64,000 bases of DNA from Pseudochrobactrum asaccharolyticum (GTDB lineage: Bacteria; Pseudomonadota; Alphaproteobacteria; Rhizobiales; Rhizobiaceae), in contig NZ_QNRH01000001.1 in the NCBI RefSeq assembly GCF_003314995.1, forward strand, positions 186,001-250,000, written 5' to 3'. The notes below the pieces were generated by a model. It did not search any database. It saw only the letters and a list, made by a program, of their open reading frames with translations, and was not told where the DNA came from. Position 1 is the first letter of the stretch; each line of letters starts with the position of its first letter. The position numbers were made by a program, and so were the translations under genes. Positions 17,592 to 26,104 of this stretch are shown in pieces.

Positions 17592-18983
17592 ATGACTGCA
17601 ATGACGCAGACACAAACAGGCAGCCGCTGGGGCAGGGAGATCGTCTCTTCCTTTAAGCTCGGCTGGCCGCTGATCTTTACCAATCTTTCGCAGGCTGCAC
17701 TGACAGCTACGGATGTGATCCTGATCGGCCGTCTTGGTGCCGATACGCTGGCTGCTGCCGTGCTGACCACCAGCTTTTATCATTCGATGATGATCTTCTG
17801 TATGGGGTTGGTTTCTGCGACACTGCCGATGATGGCAATGGCGCTTGGCCGCAATCGTCATTCGGTGCGCGATGTGCGCCGTACCGTACGTCAGGGCTTC
17901 TGGACGGCGATTATTATCTGTATTCCGTTCTGGATACTGCTCTGGAATGCGGAATCCGTTTTCCTGTTTATGGGGCAGCGGCCGGATATTGCCGCACATT
18001 CTGTGCAGATGATGCACACGCTGCAATGGGCGATGCTGCCTTATCTCGGCTATATCGGCCTGCGTTCGTTTCTGGCGGCAATGGAGCGTCCGCTCTGGAC
18101 ATTGCTGATCGCAGCCTTTGCTATCGTGTTTAATGCGATTGCCGCCTATAGCCTGATTTTCGGCAAGTTCGGTATGCCGGAACTGGGCATTCGCGGTGCC
18201 GGTATTGCCACCACTGCATCAAGCTGGATGATGTTCTTCGGTCTGGTTGTGGTTGTCAGCACTCATAAAAAATTCCGCCGTTACCGTCTGTTCGGACGTT
18301 TCTGGCGCCCTGACTGGCCACGCTTCATTGAACTGTGGCGCATCGGTCTGCCAATGGCGCTGACCTTTGCCTTTGAAACCACGATCTTCTATGCGGCTGT
18401 GCTGATGATGGGTAAAATCAGCCCGACATCGTTGGCGGCTCATGCTGTCGCCATGCAGATCGCTTCGCTGAGTTTCATGGTGCCGCTTGGTTTCGGGCAG
18501 GTCGCAACGGTTCGCGTTGGTCGTGCCTATGGTGCGGGCAATCGTGAGGCCGTCGCCTATGCCGGCTGGAGTGCCTATGCACTGGGTGTCGGCTTTATGG
18601 GCTTTATGGGGTTGATGATGATCCTGATGCCGAAGGTCTTTATCAGTGCGTTTTTGGATATTAACGATCCGGCCAATGCTGAGGTGATCAGGCTTTGCGT
18701 ATCCTTCCTTGCTTTTGCTGCACTGTTCCAGATTGTTGACGGGGCGCAGGCGGTAGCTGCCGGTATGTTGCGTGGCTTGCGTGATACACGTATTCCGATG
18801 TTTCTGGCGCTGCTCGGCTATTGGGGGGTCGGCCTGCCGCTTGGTGCACTGCTTGCCTTTACCTTTAATTTTGAAGGGGTCGGCGTGTGGATCGGGCTGG
18901 CCAGCGGTCTGGCAATTGTTGCGGTGCTGATGACACAACGCTGGATGCGGCGGGATAAACTCAGTAATGTAATTTACGTCTGA
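17592..18983 (+). CDS. MATE-family multidrug efflux transporter
   Basis: 463 residues in about 12 membrane helices arranged as two homologous halves. The first helix region (GWPLIFTNLSQAALTATDVILIGRLG) has the conserved Asn/Asp pattern of NorM-like MATE proteins; the second half repeats it around GLPMALTFAFETTIF. These antiporters expel cationic drugs and metabolites using sodium or proton gradients. The start at 17592 is set by GGGAGG at 17577-17582; the upstream frame from 17544 has no such site. A single gene facing the YcaC-like gene across a shared terminator. Substrate unknown. Confidence 0.92.
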   Translation: MTAMTQTQTGSRWGREIVSSFKLGWPLIFTNLSQAALTATDVILIGRLGADTLAAAVLTTSFYHSMMIFCMGLVSATLPMMAMALGRNRHSVRDVRRTVRQGFWTAIIICIPFWILLWNAESVFLFMGQRPDIAAHSVQMMHTLQWAMLPYLGYIGLRSFLAAMERPLWTLLIAAFAIVFNAIAAYSLIFGKFGMPELGIRGAGIATTASSWMMFFGLVVVVSTHKKFRRYRLFGRFWRPDWPRFIELWRIGLPMALTFAFETTIFYAAVLMMGKISPTSLAAHAVAMQIASLSFMVPLGFGQVATVRVGRAYGAGNREAVAYAGWSAYALGVGFMGFMGLMMILMPKVFISAFLDINDPANAEVIRLCVSFLAFAALFQIVDGAQAVAAGMLRGLRDTRIPMFLALLGYWGVGLPLGALLAFTFNFEGVGVWIGLASGLAIVAVLMTQRWMRRDKLSNVIYV

Positions 18984-18988
18984 TAAAA

Positions 18989-19020
18989 AAGGCCGCGGAA
19001 CGGATCAGTTCCGCGGCCTT
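18989..19020. terminator. bidirectional terminator between MATE and YcaC-like genes
   Basis: A perfect 13-base stem (AAGGCCGCGGAAC 18989-19001 with 19008-19020) with A-rich sequence on the left and T-rich on the right, suiting both convergent genes. Confidence 0.85.
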
Positions 19021-19039
19021 CTTAATTTCAGATCAATAC

Positions 19040-19729
19040 TTATTTGCGCATTGAATCCAGAACTTCGTGATTATTCGCAACATCCTGCGCTTTTGCATAG
19101 CTTTCCATCAGCAGCTGGTAGTGCGGGAAAATCAGGGTATAGACTTTCGCCCATTCAAGCGCGTCTTCACGGTTCCATGTACGCTGGATTTCCGAAGCCA
19201 CAGCTGCAGTATCCATAGGGATAACGCCTGCCTGTGTGATACGGGCCAGAGTGATTTCCTGCGCCATTTTGGAATAGGTGCCGGAAGCATCAATCACTGC
19301 GAAAACCTTGTAGCCGTCATAAACAGCGGAGATTGACGGGAAGGCCATGCAAACGCTGGTGATTGTACCGGCGATAATCAGGGTTTTGCGGCCTGTTGCT
19401 TTAACAGCGGCAACAAATTCCGGATTGTCCCATGCATTGATCTCGCCTTTACGGGCAACATATTGAGCGTGCGGTGCGCTTTCATGAATTTCAGGGATCA
19501 GCGGGCCGTTCGGGCCCTGCGGCACGGATGCGGTCGTGATCACCGGCATTTTGGCCAGAGTTGCAATTTTGGCCAGAGCTGTGGCGCGGGCGCGCAGTTC
19601 AGTCATCGGCATGTCGCCCACGGTCTGGAACAGGCCGCTCTGATGATCGATCAGCAGCATAACTGCATCTTCAGGATCAATAACCGGACGCTGGCCGCCA
19701 AAATTCGCAATCGTTGCTGGAAGGTTCAT
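19040..19729 (-). CDS. YcaC-like cysteine hydrolase (isochorismatase superfamily)
   Basis: 229 residues. The isochorismatase-like fold is marked by the catalytic triad Asp28 (LLIDHQSG), Lys94 ([10 protein letters not shown]) and Cys127 ([10 protein letters not shown]). The cis-peptide region before the cysteine (AGTITSVC) is that of YcaC-type octameric hydrolases rather than true isochorismatases. AAGGAG precedes the ATG. It lies downstream of the pirin gene on the same strand, 158 bases away, and both face a LysR regulator, an arrangement often seen for small stress or xenobiotic-responsive units. The natural substrate is not known for this family. Confidence 0.88.
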   Translation of the reverse strand: MNLPATIANFGGQRPVIDPEDAVMLLIDHQSGLFQTVGDMPMTELRARATALAKIATLAKMPVITTASVPQGPNGPLIPEIHESAPHAQYVARKGEINAWDNPEFVAAVKATGRKTLIIAGTITSVCMAFPSISAVYDGYKVFAVIDASGTYSKMAQEITLARITQAGVIPMDTAAVASEIQRTWNREDALEWAKVYTLIFPHYQLLMESYAKAQDVANNHEVLDSMRK

Positions 19730-19887
19730 TTTAATTTCTCCTTGAGGTTAAGAGGGGCATGTTATTCTCAGCTGCGGCTCTCATAAGGACGAGCAGTTTC
19801 AGGAAAAGTGGAAACCGGTTTTCCGTTCGAAACTGCGGTGGGACTAATCGGGTAATGTGAGACCCGCAACGCATGGCCGGCATCCGG

Positions 19888-20769
19888 TCATGGAGCTGGT
19901 ATGGTTCCGAACTTACCGCTCTGAAAGTCGCGCAGAGCGGCATTGATTTCCTGTGTGGTATTCATGACGAACGGGCCGTGCATAACGATTGGTTCGTTAA
20001 TCGGTTCTCCGCTGAGAAGCAGGAATGCAGCATCATTGGCAGCATCAATCCGGACGTCCTCACCTTCACGGTTCAGAAGAACGAGCTGAGCCTCGGTGGC
20101 CTGCTTGTCATTGTTGATTGTGATTGTTCCGCTGAGCACGACCAGCATGGCCGTATGGCCTTCCGGAATGTTCAGAGAGCTGCTGGCGTTTTGTTTGAGC
20201 CGCACATCCCAGAGGTTAATGGGTGTGAAGGTGCGGGCAGGGCCTTTGATTTTGCCAAACTGACCGGCTATAACCCGTAAACTGCCTGCTTTGTCCGCCA
20301 GTTCAACGACAGGAATGTCTGATTTGAGCAGGCTTTGATAACCGGGCTCTGCATTCTTGTCTTTGGCGGGAAGATTGACCCAGAGCTGAACCATTTGCAG
20401 GGTTCCGCCTGATTGGGTGAAAGCACGGGAGTGGAATTCTTCGTGCAATATGCCTTTGGCAGCCGTCATCCACTGCACGTCACCGGCACCTATAATTCCG
20501 CCATTTCCTGTTGAATCGCGGTGTTCTACTTCACCCTGATAAACAATGGTGACGGTTTCAAAACCACGATGCGGATGAATGCCGACGCCACGCCGGTGAT
20601 CCGAGCCTTTTTCGGCCGGTGCGAATTCCGCAGGACCTGCATAATCCAGCAGCAGAAACGGACTGACATGCTCGCCGTGGCTGGCATGGGAAAACATTGA
20701 GCGCACAGGAAAGCCGTCGCCAACCCAGTGCGGGCGGGGGCTGCTGTAAACGCCTAATACCTTTCTCAT
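19888..20769 (-). CDS. pirin family protein
   Basis: 293 residues, two cupin halves. The N-terminal cupin has the metal-binding pattern GIHPHRGFETVTIVYQGEVEHRDS and a glutamate further on (GILHEEFHS), as in YhaK/YhhW-type pirins, some of which oxidise quercetin with a bound metal. The start at 20769 (MRKVLGVYSS) is preferred because AGGAG lies about seven bases before it; the longer frame to 20841 runs into the shared promoter region. Divergent from the LysR gene at 20958, which probably controls it. A second, more distant pirin lies at 49740. Confidence 0.9.
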   Translation of the reverse strand: MRKVLGVYSSPRPHWVGDGFPVRSMFSHASHGEHVSPFLLLDYAGPAEFAPAEKGSDHRRGVGIHPHRGFETVTIVYQGEVEHRDSTGNGGIIGAGDVQWMTAAKGILHEEFHSRAFTQSGGTLQMVQLWVNLPAKDKNAEPGYQSLLKSDIPVVELADKAGSLRVIAGQFGKIKGPARTFTPINLWDVRLKQNASSSLNIPEGHTAMLVVLSGTITINNDKQATEAQLVLLNREGEDVRIDAANDAAFLLLSGEPINEPIVMHGPFVMNTTQEINAALRDFQSGKFGTIPAP

Positions 20770-20873
20770 TGTCTGTCTCCTGTTGTCACTTGCAGCAAAT
20801 GCTGTGTGTGTGTTGATGACAGGAAGATATGAGTGGGACAAAAAATGCGATAGTCAGCAAAAATGCACTACAA

Positions 20874-20891
20874 TGTCTGAAATATGAGACA
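20874..20891. promoter_or_regulatory. candidate LysR operator in the pirin-lysR divergent promoter
   Basis: TGTCT (20874-20878) and AGACA (20887-20891) form a perfect inverted repeat separated by eight bases, in the 188-base gap between the divergent pirin and LysR genes. The dyad contains the T-N11-A spacing expected of LysR-type regulators. A direct site for the neighbouring regulator is inferred from position only. Confidence 0.5.
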
Positions 20892-20957
20892 ATGGTATAG
20901 CGCTTTACGATAATACGATTATATTCCATTTCATGAATGATGACGCAGGGAGTTTCC

Positions 20958-21884
20958 ATGCAGGATCTGAATGATCTGAGATTTTTTGTTGTTGTGGTCG
21001 AGCAGGGCGGTTTTGCTGCCGCCGCACGCAAGCTGAATATGCCGCGCTCCCGTCTCAGCCGCCGCATCGGTCTGCTGGAAGAAAGTCTCGGTGTACGGCT
21101 GATCCAGCGCACTACGCGCCATTTCGCAGTAACGGAAATCGGACAGGAATATTACCGCCATTGCGTTGCTATGCTGGTGGAGGCCGAGGCTGCGCAGGAA
21201 GTCATCGACCGGATGCGCTCTGAACCACAGGGCGTGGTACGGGTGAGCTGCCCGTCATCGATGATCTATTTCCAGATCGGCGATCTGATTGCGCGTTTCA
21301 TGAAAGAAAACCCGAAGGTTGATGTGTTGCTGGAAAGTACCAATCGTCGCGTAGATGTGTTGCGCGAGGGTTTTGATCTGGCAATCCGTGTCCGCTTTCC
21401 GCCGCTTGATGACAGTGATCTGGTGATCCGCAAACTGGCAGAAAGCCCGCAGCGACTTGTCGCCAGCCCTTCGGTGATTGCTGATATTAACCGGCCGCTT
21501 GTGCCTGCCGATCTGGCAGAATTGCCAAGCATGGCTTGGGATCCGCAGCGTGCAGATCATGAATGGTGTCTCGAAAAGGCTGATGGTGCAACAGCGAGAG
21601 TGCATCACAAACCGCGTCTGATTACGGAAGATATGGTGGCATTGCGTATGGCTGCGCTGCATGGCGTTGGTGTGTGCCAGTTGCCGACAATGGTCATTCG
21701 TGAGGATTTGCGCGAGGGACGACTGGTGGATGTACTGCCGGAATGGGCGCCGCGCACCGGTATCCTGCATGCGGCTTTCCCGTCGCGTCGCGGGTTGTTG
21801 CCGTCAGTACGCTCATTGCTGGATTTTCTGGGCGCAGAATACACGAAACTGGCACGGGAAGAAACCGATTACAGCCTGACTTAA
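20958..21884 (+). CDS. LysR-family transcriptional regulator
   Basis: 308 residues. The N-terminal winged helix-turn-helix (about 3-60: DLNDLRFFVVVVEQGGFAAAARKL, then SRLSRRIGLLEESLGVRL) and the substrate-binding domain typical of CrgA/DsdC-like LysR proteins follow in order. The start at 20958 is set by CAGGGAG at 20946-20952. It is divergent from the pirin/YcaC-like genes and is likely their regulator, typical of LysR divergons. The subgroup (VRVSCPSSMIYFQIGDLIARFM, then KVDVLLESTNRRVDVLREGFDLAIRV) often responds to aromatic or electrophilic compounds; that is inference. Confidence 0.93.
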   Translation: MQDLNDLRFFVVVVEQGGFAAAARKLNMPRSRLSRRIGLLEESLGVRLIQRTTRHFAVTEIGQEYYRHCVAMLVEAEAAQEVIDRMRSEPQGVVRVSCPSSMIYFQIGDLIARFMKENPKVDVLLESTNRRVDVLREGFDLAIRVRFPPLDDSDLVIRKLAESPQRLVASPSVIADINRPLVPADLAELPSMAWDPQRADHEWCLEKADGATARVHHKPRLITEDMVALRMAALHGVGVCQLPTMVIREDLREGRLVDVLPEWAPRTGILHAAFPSRRGLLPSVRSLLDFLGAEYTKLAREETDYSLT

Positions 21885-21915
21885 GCTCTCCGCAAAGCCG
21901 GAAATCACAATTGAT

Positions 21916-21940
21916 GCTGCCCGGTAAACGGCTGGGCAGC
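21916..21940 (+). terminator. hairpin after the LysR gene
   Basis: GCTGCCC (21916-21922) pairs with GGGCAGC (21934-21940). No T run follows. It lies in the short gap between two convergent genes. Confidence 0.4.
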
Positions 21941-21942
21941 GA

Positions 21943-22494
21943 TCATATAGAAAGCAACTGCCTCGAGATGTAGATCAACACGATGGCGATCTGAATCTTT
22001 GGATGCTTAAAGAATGCTGCCAGAGCACATAAACTCAGAGTGACGGATGCGTGAAGCAGCAGAGTGGAGCTGATATTACCTCCGGCAACAATGGCTTTGG
22101 AAATATCGATAATCCAGGTCAGGGCCAGAAGCGTAAAAAACCAATACCGGCGCTGAATGAAAAAATCCTGATAGCCTTTATATTCTGCAATATCGTCAGG
22201 AAATAACAGTGCGGTCATCAAAAACAGCGTAATCGCATAACCAATCTGGAATGCAAATGCGACGAAAGTCCATTCAACGTCTTTGCTGAGCCGGACACCC
22301 CACCACCAGAACAAAATAAGTTCCAGCAACATGGAAAAGACCCATAGCAAGTGCAGGGCTGAAATCCGGTTTCGCTTTGGATGCTGAAGAAATCTGGCTA
22401 CGCCGGATAAGATACGCGCTATTGAGAGACTTATGATCATCGCAATCAAAATGCGGACATGTGTGAAGATCTCAATAAACTGCGTTGCTTCCAT
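21943..22494 (-). CDS. uncharacterised membrane protein
   Basis: 183 residues with about five membrane helices (near 12-32, 46-66, 75-97, 115-133, 140-178 with a break). Many aromatic residues lie in the second helix (LELILFWWWGV). No motif that I can link to a function. The composition is more AT-rich than the neighbours. The ATG at 22494 has only a distant AAGG upstream, so the start is not certain. It stands between the LysR gene, convergent to it, and the zntA terminator region. Confidence 0.65.
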   Translation of the reverse strand: MEATQFIEIFTHVRILIAMIISLSIARILSGVARFLQHPKRNRISALHLLWVFSMLLELILFWWWGVRLSKDVEWTFVAFAFQIGYAITLFLMTALLFPDDIAEYKGYQDFFIQRRYWFFTLLALTWIIDISKAIVAGGNISSTLLLHASVTLSLCALAAFFKHPKIQIAIVLIYISRQLLSI

Positions 22495-22686
22495 TAAAAG
22501 ATATCTAACCTTCTGAGGCCATGTGAATGTATTTAGGCGGCCGTTTTGAAGCCAATATTTACAGCGTTTATCGGGATAGCCTAAATCAAATGATTGCCAA
22601 ACGCTAATACTGAATAAAATTATCCATAAAGTATTCTTTGCAGCAGAAACCGCGCTACCATGATGGAAGTTGCAGAGGGTTATAAT

Positions 22687-22714
22687 AAAAAGGGCACCAT
22701 ATGGTGCCCTTTTT
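22687..22714. terminator. perfectly palindromic bidirectional terminator
   Basis: A 28-base perfect palindrome: five As, GGGCACCAT, its complement and five Ts. In either direction it yields a GC-rich hairpin and a T run. It probably ends zntA transcripts from the right. Confidence 0.75.
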
Positions 22715-22727
22715 CGTCTTGGGAGCT

Positions 22728-22767
22728 AGAGCGCCGTGTGCCAGACATGGCACACAAAGGTCGCTCT
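22728..22767. repeat. intergenic repeat, family C, copy 1
   Basis: Begins AGAGCGCCGTG and ends AAAGGTCGCTCT, with an internal GTGTGCC/GGCACAC hairpin. The same plan, with different internal bases, is found at 46359-46398 (AGAGCGCCGTGCGC ... GCGCAAAGGTTGCTCT). The ends are complementary (AGAGCG/CGCTCT). Confidence 0.65.
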
Positions 22768-22779
22768 AAATTTTAAATG

Positions 22780-22829
22780 AGAGCATAATTTTATCTTAAA
22801 CTGGTTACAGTTTAAGAAATTATGCTCTA
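22780..22829. repeat. long imperfect palindrome that supplies the zntA stop codon
   Basis: AGAGCATAATTT (22780-22791) pairs with AAATTATGCTCT (22817-22828), and inside it CTTAAACT (22795-22802) pairs with AGTTTAAG (22809-22816). The right end overlaps the last codons of zntA: the stop codon TAG (22827-22829, reverse strand) is made from the terminal CTCTA. It follows the family C repeat directly, suggesting one composite element. Confidence 0.65.
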
Positions 22830-25151
22830 TGCCGGTTTCCAGCGCAGTAAGCGCATGGCATTGGCTGTCACCAGAACCGTGGCGCCGGTATCTGCCAGAA
22901 TGGCTGGCCACAGACCGGTAATGCCGAGAATTGTGGTAATCAGGAACACCACCTTCAGGCCAATAGCGAGCGTAATATTCTGCTTGATATTCGCCATCGT
23001 GCTTTTCGACAGGTCAATCATATGAGCGACATCGCTGACACGACCATGCATGATCGCAGCATCGGCAGTTTCCAGCGCCACATCAGTGCCGCCGCCCATA
23101 GCGATGCCAAGATCGGCTGCGGCTAGAGCCGGAGCGTCATTGATACCGTCACCGACTTTGGCAACGATCTGCTTATTAGCCTTCAGTTCACCCACCACAC
23201 GGCGCTTGTCTTCCGGCATCATTTCCGCATGGACTTCCATGCCGAGATCACGGCCGATTGCTTCAGCTGTGCGGCGGTTGTCACCGGTCAGCATGATGGT
23301 GCGGATACCCTGCGCTTGCAAAGCTTTGATGCCCTGACGTGCATCTTCACGCGGCTCATCACGCATGGCGATACCACCGGCAAGCTGCTCGCCGATCATT
23401 AGCAGGGAAACGGTCTTGCCCTGATCATTCATATCGGCAATGCGCTTCTGATCCGCATCCGAGATGGTGGTCTTCGCCGCGATGGCTTTCGGCGAGGCCA
23501 GCAGAATGACTTTACCGTCAACGGTGCCGGATACGCCTTTACCGCCAAGCGCTGCACCGTCATGCATTTGTGGCAGAGCGATCTTGCGATCTTCCGCAGC
23601 CTTGAGAATAGCAACGGCAAGCGGATGGCTTGAACCCTGTTCAACGGCTGCAGCATAGCGCAGAACTTCTTCTTCCGAGCTACCAAAGGCGATAATGTCT
23701 GTAACAACCGGCTTGCCTTGAGTGAGCGTTCCGGTCTTGTCAAAGGCAGCTGCGGTCACGTGGCCTGCACTTTCCAGCACTGCACCACCCTTCATCAGCA
23801 GGCCGCGGCGTGCACCGGAAGAAAGACCCGCAGCAATAGCGGCAGGGGTTGAAATAACCAGAGCGCAAGGGCAACCGATCAGCAGAATAGCAAGACCTTT
23901 ATAGACCCACTCACTCCAGTCACCGCCGGCAACAAGCGGCGGTATAATAGCAACCAGAGCAGCAAGGATCATCACCGCAGGCGTGTACCAGACCGAGAAC
24001 CGGTCGATAAAACGCTCGGTCGGGGCTTTGGATTCCTGTGCTTCTTCAACCTGCGCGATAATGCGGGCAATGGTATTGTTCTGCGCAGTGGCAGTGACCT
24101 TAACGCGCAGCACCGCATCAGCATTGATCGTACCGGCAAAAACCTTATCGCCCGGTTCTTTATTCTTAGGCGTGCTTTCACCGGTTACAGGGGCTTCATC
24201 AACCGCACTGTTGCCGCTGATCACTTCACCATCGGCTGCAATCCGGTCGCCCGGACGCACCAGAATAATCGCACCAAGGGCAACACTTGCCGCATCCTGT
24301 TCGATAATCTGACCGTCTTTTTCGACGCGGGCAGTTTTTGGCACCAGATCGGCAAGACCGCGAATAGAATTGCGGGCACGTCGTGCCGCCACGCCTTCGA
24401 GAAGCTCACCGATCAGGAACAGGAAGACAACCATTGCGGCTTCTTCCACAGCACCGATAAACAGCGCGCCGACAGCGGCAACGGTCATCAGTGTTTCAAT
24501 AGAGAAGGGCGTGCCGAAACGGGCACCGGCCAAAGCACGGCGGGCAATCGGCACCAGTCCCACCAGCATCGCTGCGGAGAAAATATAGAGGTCATATTGC
24601 GGCACAAAATGACCGATAATATAGGCCGCAACCAATGCAGCGCCTGCCGCAATGGTCAGCTTGGCTTTGCCCTGCTGCCACCATGGCTTATTGTCTTCAT
24701 CTGTGCCGTGGTCATGCATATGCAGCGGTGAGGTCTCTTTGATCTTTTTCTGCTTCTGCCCATATGCATGATCGTGACTCTGACTTTTATGATCATGTGC
24801 GCTGTGATCGTGATCGCTGTGGTCATGCCCAGCGTGATCATGATTATGGTGGCTATGATCGTGGTCATGATCGCCGGAGCAGACATGCGTTTCGGTTTCC
24901 GGCTCTGTAACAGCAGCGCCCTGATTGGCCCCCATATAGCTGGATTTATAGCCGAGTTTTTTCAGCTGGCCGGTAATGGCATCGGCTTCAACGCCATTAT
25001 GGGTTACAGTCATGGTGCCTTTGGTGACCGAAACATTAACGTCGCTGATCTGCTTGCCGAGGCGGCGCACAGCGGTATCAATTTTCATGGCGCAGGAGGC
25101 GCAATCCATGCCTTCGACGCGGAATTTATCCTGACGGACGGGACCGGACAT
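22827..25151 (-). CDS. zntA: zinc/cadmium/lead-exporting P1B-type ATPase
   Basis: 774 residues from the chosen start. A heavy-metal-associated domain with GMDCASC (Cys17, Cys20) is followed by a remarkable His/Asp-rich linker (about 89-148, with over 20 histidines, HDHDHSHHNHDH). Then come the membrane helices with the CPC metal site (427-429, LIGCPCALV), the phosphorylated Asp471 in DKTGT, the SSHPLA motif and GDGINDAP. This set marks a P1B-2 (ZntA/CadA) pump that expels Zn, Cd or Pb. The start at 25151 (MSGPVRQ) is chosen because AAGGA lies eight bases before it and because the MerR-type promoter at 25188-25218 would leave almost no leader for the ATG at 25175. Divergent from its probable MerR regulator. 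Confidence 0.93.
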   Translation of the reverse strand: MSGPVRQDKFRVEGMDCASCAMKIDTAVRRLGKQISDVNVSVTKGTMTVTHNGVEADAITGQLKKLGYKSSYMGANQGAAVTEPETETHVCSGDHDHDHSHHNHDHAGHDHSDHDHSAHDHKSQSHDHAYGQKQKKIKETSPLHMHDHGTDEDNKPWWQQGKAKLTIAAGAALVAAYIIGHFVPQYDLYIFSAAMLVGLVPIARRALAGARFGTPFSIETLMTVAAVGALFIGAVEEAAMVVFLFLIGELLEGVAARRARNSIRGLADLVPKTARVEKDGQIIEQDAASVALGAIILVRPGDRIAADGEVISGNSAVDEAPVTGESTPKNKEPGDKVFAGTINADAVLRVKVTATAQNNTIARIIAQVEEAQESKAPTERFIDRFSVWYTPAVMILAALVAIIPPLVAGGDWSEWVYKGLAILLIGCPCALVISTPAAIAAGLSSGARRGLLMKGGAVLESAGHVTAAAFDKTGTLTQGKPVVTDIIAFGSSEEEVLRYAAAVEQGSSHPLAVAILKAAEDRKIALPQMHDGAALGGKGVSGTVDGKVILLASPKAIAAKTTISDADQKRIADMNDQGKTVSLLMIGEQLAGGIAMRDEPREDARQGIKALQAQGIRTIMLTGDNRRTAEAIGRDLGMEVHAEMMPEDKRRVVGELKANKQIVAKVGDGINDAPALAAADLGIAMGGGTDVALETADAAIMHGRVSDVAHMIDLSKSTMANIKQNITLAIGLKVVFLITTILGITGLWPAILADTGATVLVTANAMRLLRWKPA

Positions 25152-25187
25152 CTCCAATTTCCTTTTCTCTTGCATCTTTTGAGAAAC

Positions 25188-25218
25188 ACCCTAAATGCTC
25201 TAGTGGCTATAGGAGCAA
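25188..25218 (-). promoter_or_regulatory. MerR-type promoter and operator for zntA
   Basis: Read on the reverse strand: TTGCTC (-35, 25218-25213), 19-base spacer, TAGGGT (-10, 25193-25188). A dyad GCTC...GAGC (25197-25216) with the core CTATAGCCACTAGAG fills the spacer. The long 19-base spacer with a dyad inside is the hallmark of MerR-family activation, and the core is much like PbrR/CadR boxes. The expected transcript start is near 25181. Confidence 0.78.
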
Positions 25219-25226
25219 GCGCAAAA

Positions 25227-25676
25227 ATGGACAAAAAAGGCTATACGATCGGCAAAGTTGCGGCACGCAGCGGTGTGAAAGTGCCAACTATCCGTTTTTA
25301 TGAGCAAATAGGCCTGATCCGCGAGCCGGAACGCACGGAGAATCAGCGGCGGGAATATGGCGCGGAAGATATCAAGCGCCTGTCATTTATCCGCCACGCG
25401 CGCGATCTTGGTTTTGAGATCAATGATATCCGCGAATTGCTGGCGATGACCGAGACACCTAACGCCTCTTGCCATGAAGCAGATTCGATTGCGCGGCGTC
25501 ACCTTGATGAGATTGAGGATCGTATCGAGCGCCTGTCAGCCTTGCGCGATGAATTGCGCCGTATGGTGACTGAGTGCGATCACGGACGGTTATGTGAATG
25601 CAGGGTGATTCAGATTCTTGAAGATCACAGCCAGTGTGGTCATGAGCATGATCATCCGGCGCAAACATTGAAATAG
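25227..25676 (+). CDS. MerR-family heavy-metal-responsive regulator (CadR/ZntR/PbrR type)
   Basis: 149 residues. The winged helix-turn-helix (YTIGKVAARSGVKVPTIRFYEQIGL, given here as two motifs: IGKVAARSGV and TIRFYEQIGL) is followed by a long dimerisation helix. Metal-binding cysteines lie at 82, 117, 123, 125 and 137, with a His-rich end (CGHEHDH), the pattern of Zn/Cd/Pb sensors: Cys82 at the start of the dimer helix and a C-terminal metal loop. The start codon is the ATG at 25227, 11 bases after AGGAG. Only about 75 bases separate it from zntA, and the shared gap contains the MerR operator, so it should activate zntA when zinc, cadmium or lead is present. Confidence 0.92.
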   Translation: MDKKGYTIGKVAARSGVKVPTIRFYEQIGLIREPERTENQRREYGAEDIKRLSFIRHARDLGFEINDIRELLAMTETPNASCHEADSIARRHLDEIEDRIERLSALRDELRRMVTECDHGRLCECRVIQILEDHSQCGHEHDHPAQTLK

Positions 25677-25702
25677 GCAATATACACCAGAGAGGAATGG
25701 AC

Positions 25703-26050
25703 GTGACTGTAACCATTTACGGCATTAAAAATTGTGACACGATGCGTAAGGCGCAGGATTGGCTGAGCGCACAGAATATCGCGTTCGATTTCCATGATTA
25801 TAAAAAGGTTGGTCTGGATCGTGCCAAGCTGGAAAACTGGTGCAAGACACTGGGCTGGGAAACCGTGATCAATCGCGCAGGCCAGACATTCCGCAAGCTT
25901 GATGAAGCCCAGAAGCAGGATCTGACAGAAGCAAAAGCCATTGAGTTGATGCTCGGCAATCTGTCGATGATCAAACGTCCGGTACTTGAAAAGGACGGCA
26001 AATTGCTGGCCGGTTTCAAGCCTGAGATTTACGCCGAGTTTTTTGCATGA
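25703..26050 (+). CDS. ArsC/Spx-family reductase-like protein (YffB type)
   Basis: 115 residues, thioredoxin-like fold. It begins VTIYGIKNCDTMRKAQDWL, where the single cysteine of NCDT is the one shared by ArsC and Spx proteins; the middle strand/helix part includes LGWETVINRAGQTFRKL and the C-terminal RPVLEKDGKLLAGFK has the conserved Arg-Pro. This is the YffB/ArsC-like branch, not a proven arsenate reductase; there are no ars genes near. I prefer the GTG at 25703 over the ATG at 25697, because GAGAGGA would otherwise abut the start codon. It follows the MerR gene by 26 bases and may be co-transcribed. Confidence 0.85.
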   Translation: MTVTIYGIKNCDTMRKAQDWLSAQNIAFDFHDYKKVGLDRAKLENWCKTLGWETVINRAGQTFRKLDEAQKQDLTEAKAIELMLGNLSMIKRPVLEKDGKLLAGFKPEIYAEFFA

Positions 26051-26104
26051 ATTTTATTGAGTACAGGTGAAGGTCTGAAAGGAAAAGTCTCAGACCGTGG
26101 CGAA

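Larger units (their letters stand above)
22495..22826. other. non-coding region made of terminator and palindromic repeats
   Basis: No gene. From left to right it holds AT-rich unassigned sequence (22495-22680), a palindromic terminator (22687-22714), a repeat of family C (22728-22767) and a long imperfect palindrome (22780-22829) that runs into the end of zntA. Confidence 0.6.

Noticed and set aside
24768-25226. A long frame running from inside zntA into the MerR gene, which would give a 302-residue protein
   Set aside because: The first half is antisense to the His-rich part of zntA and is low-complexity; the MerR domain begins at MDKKGYTIGK (25227), which has the usual start for the family.
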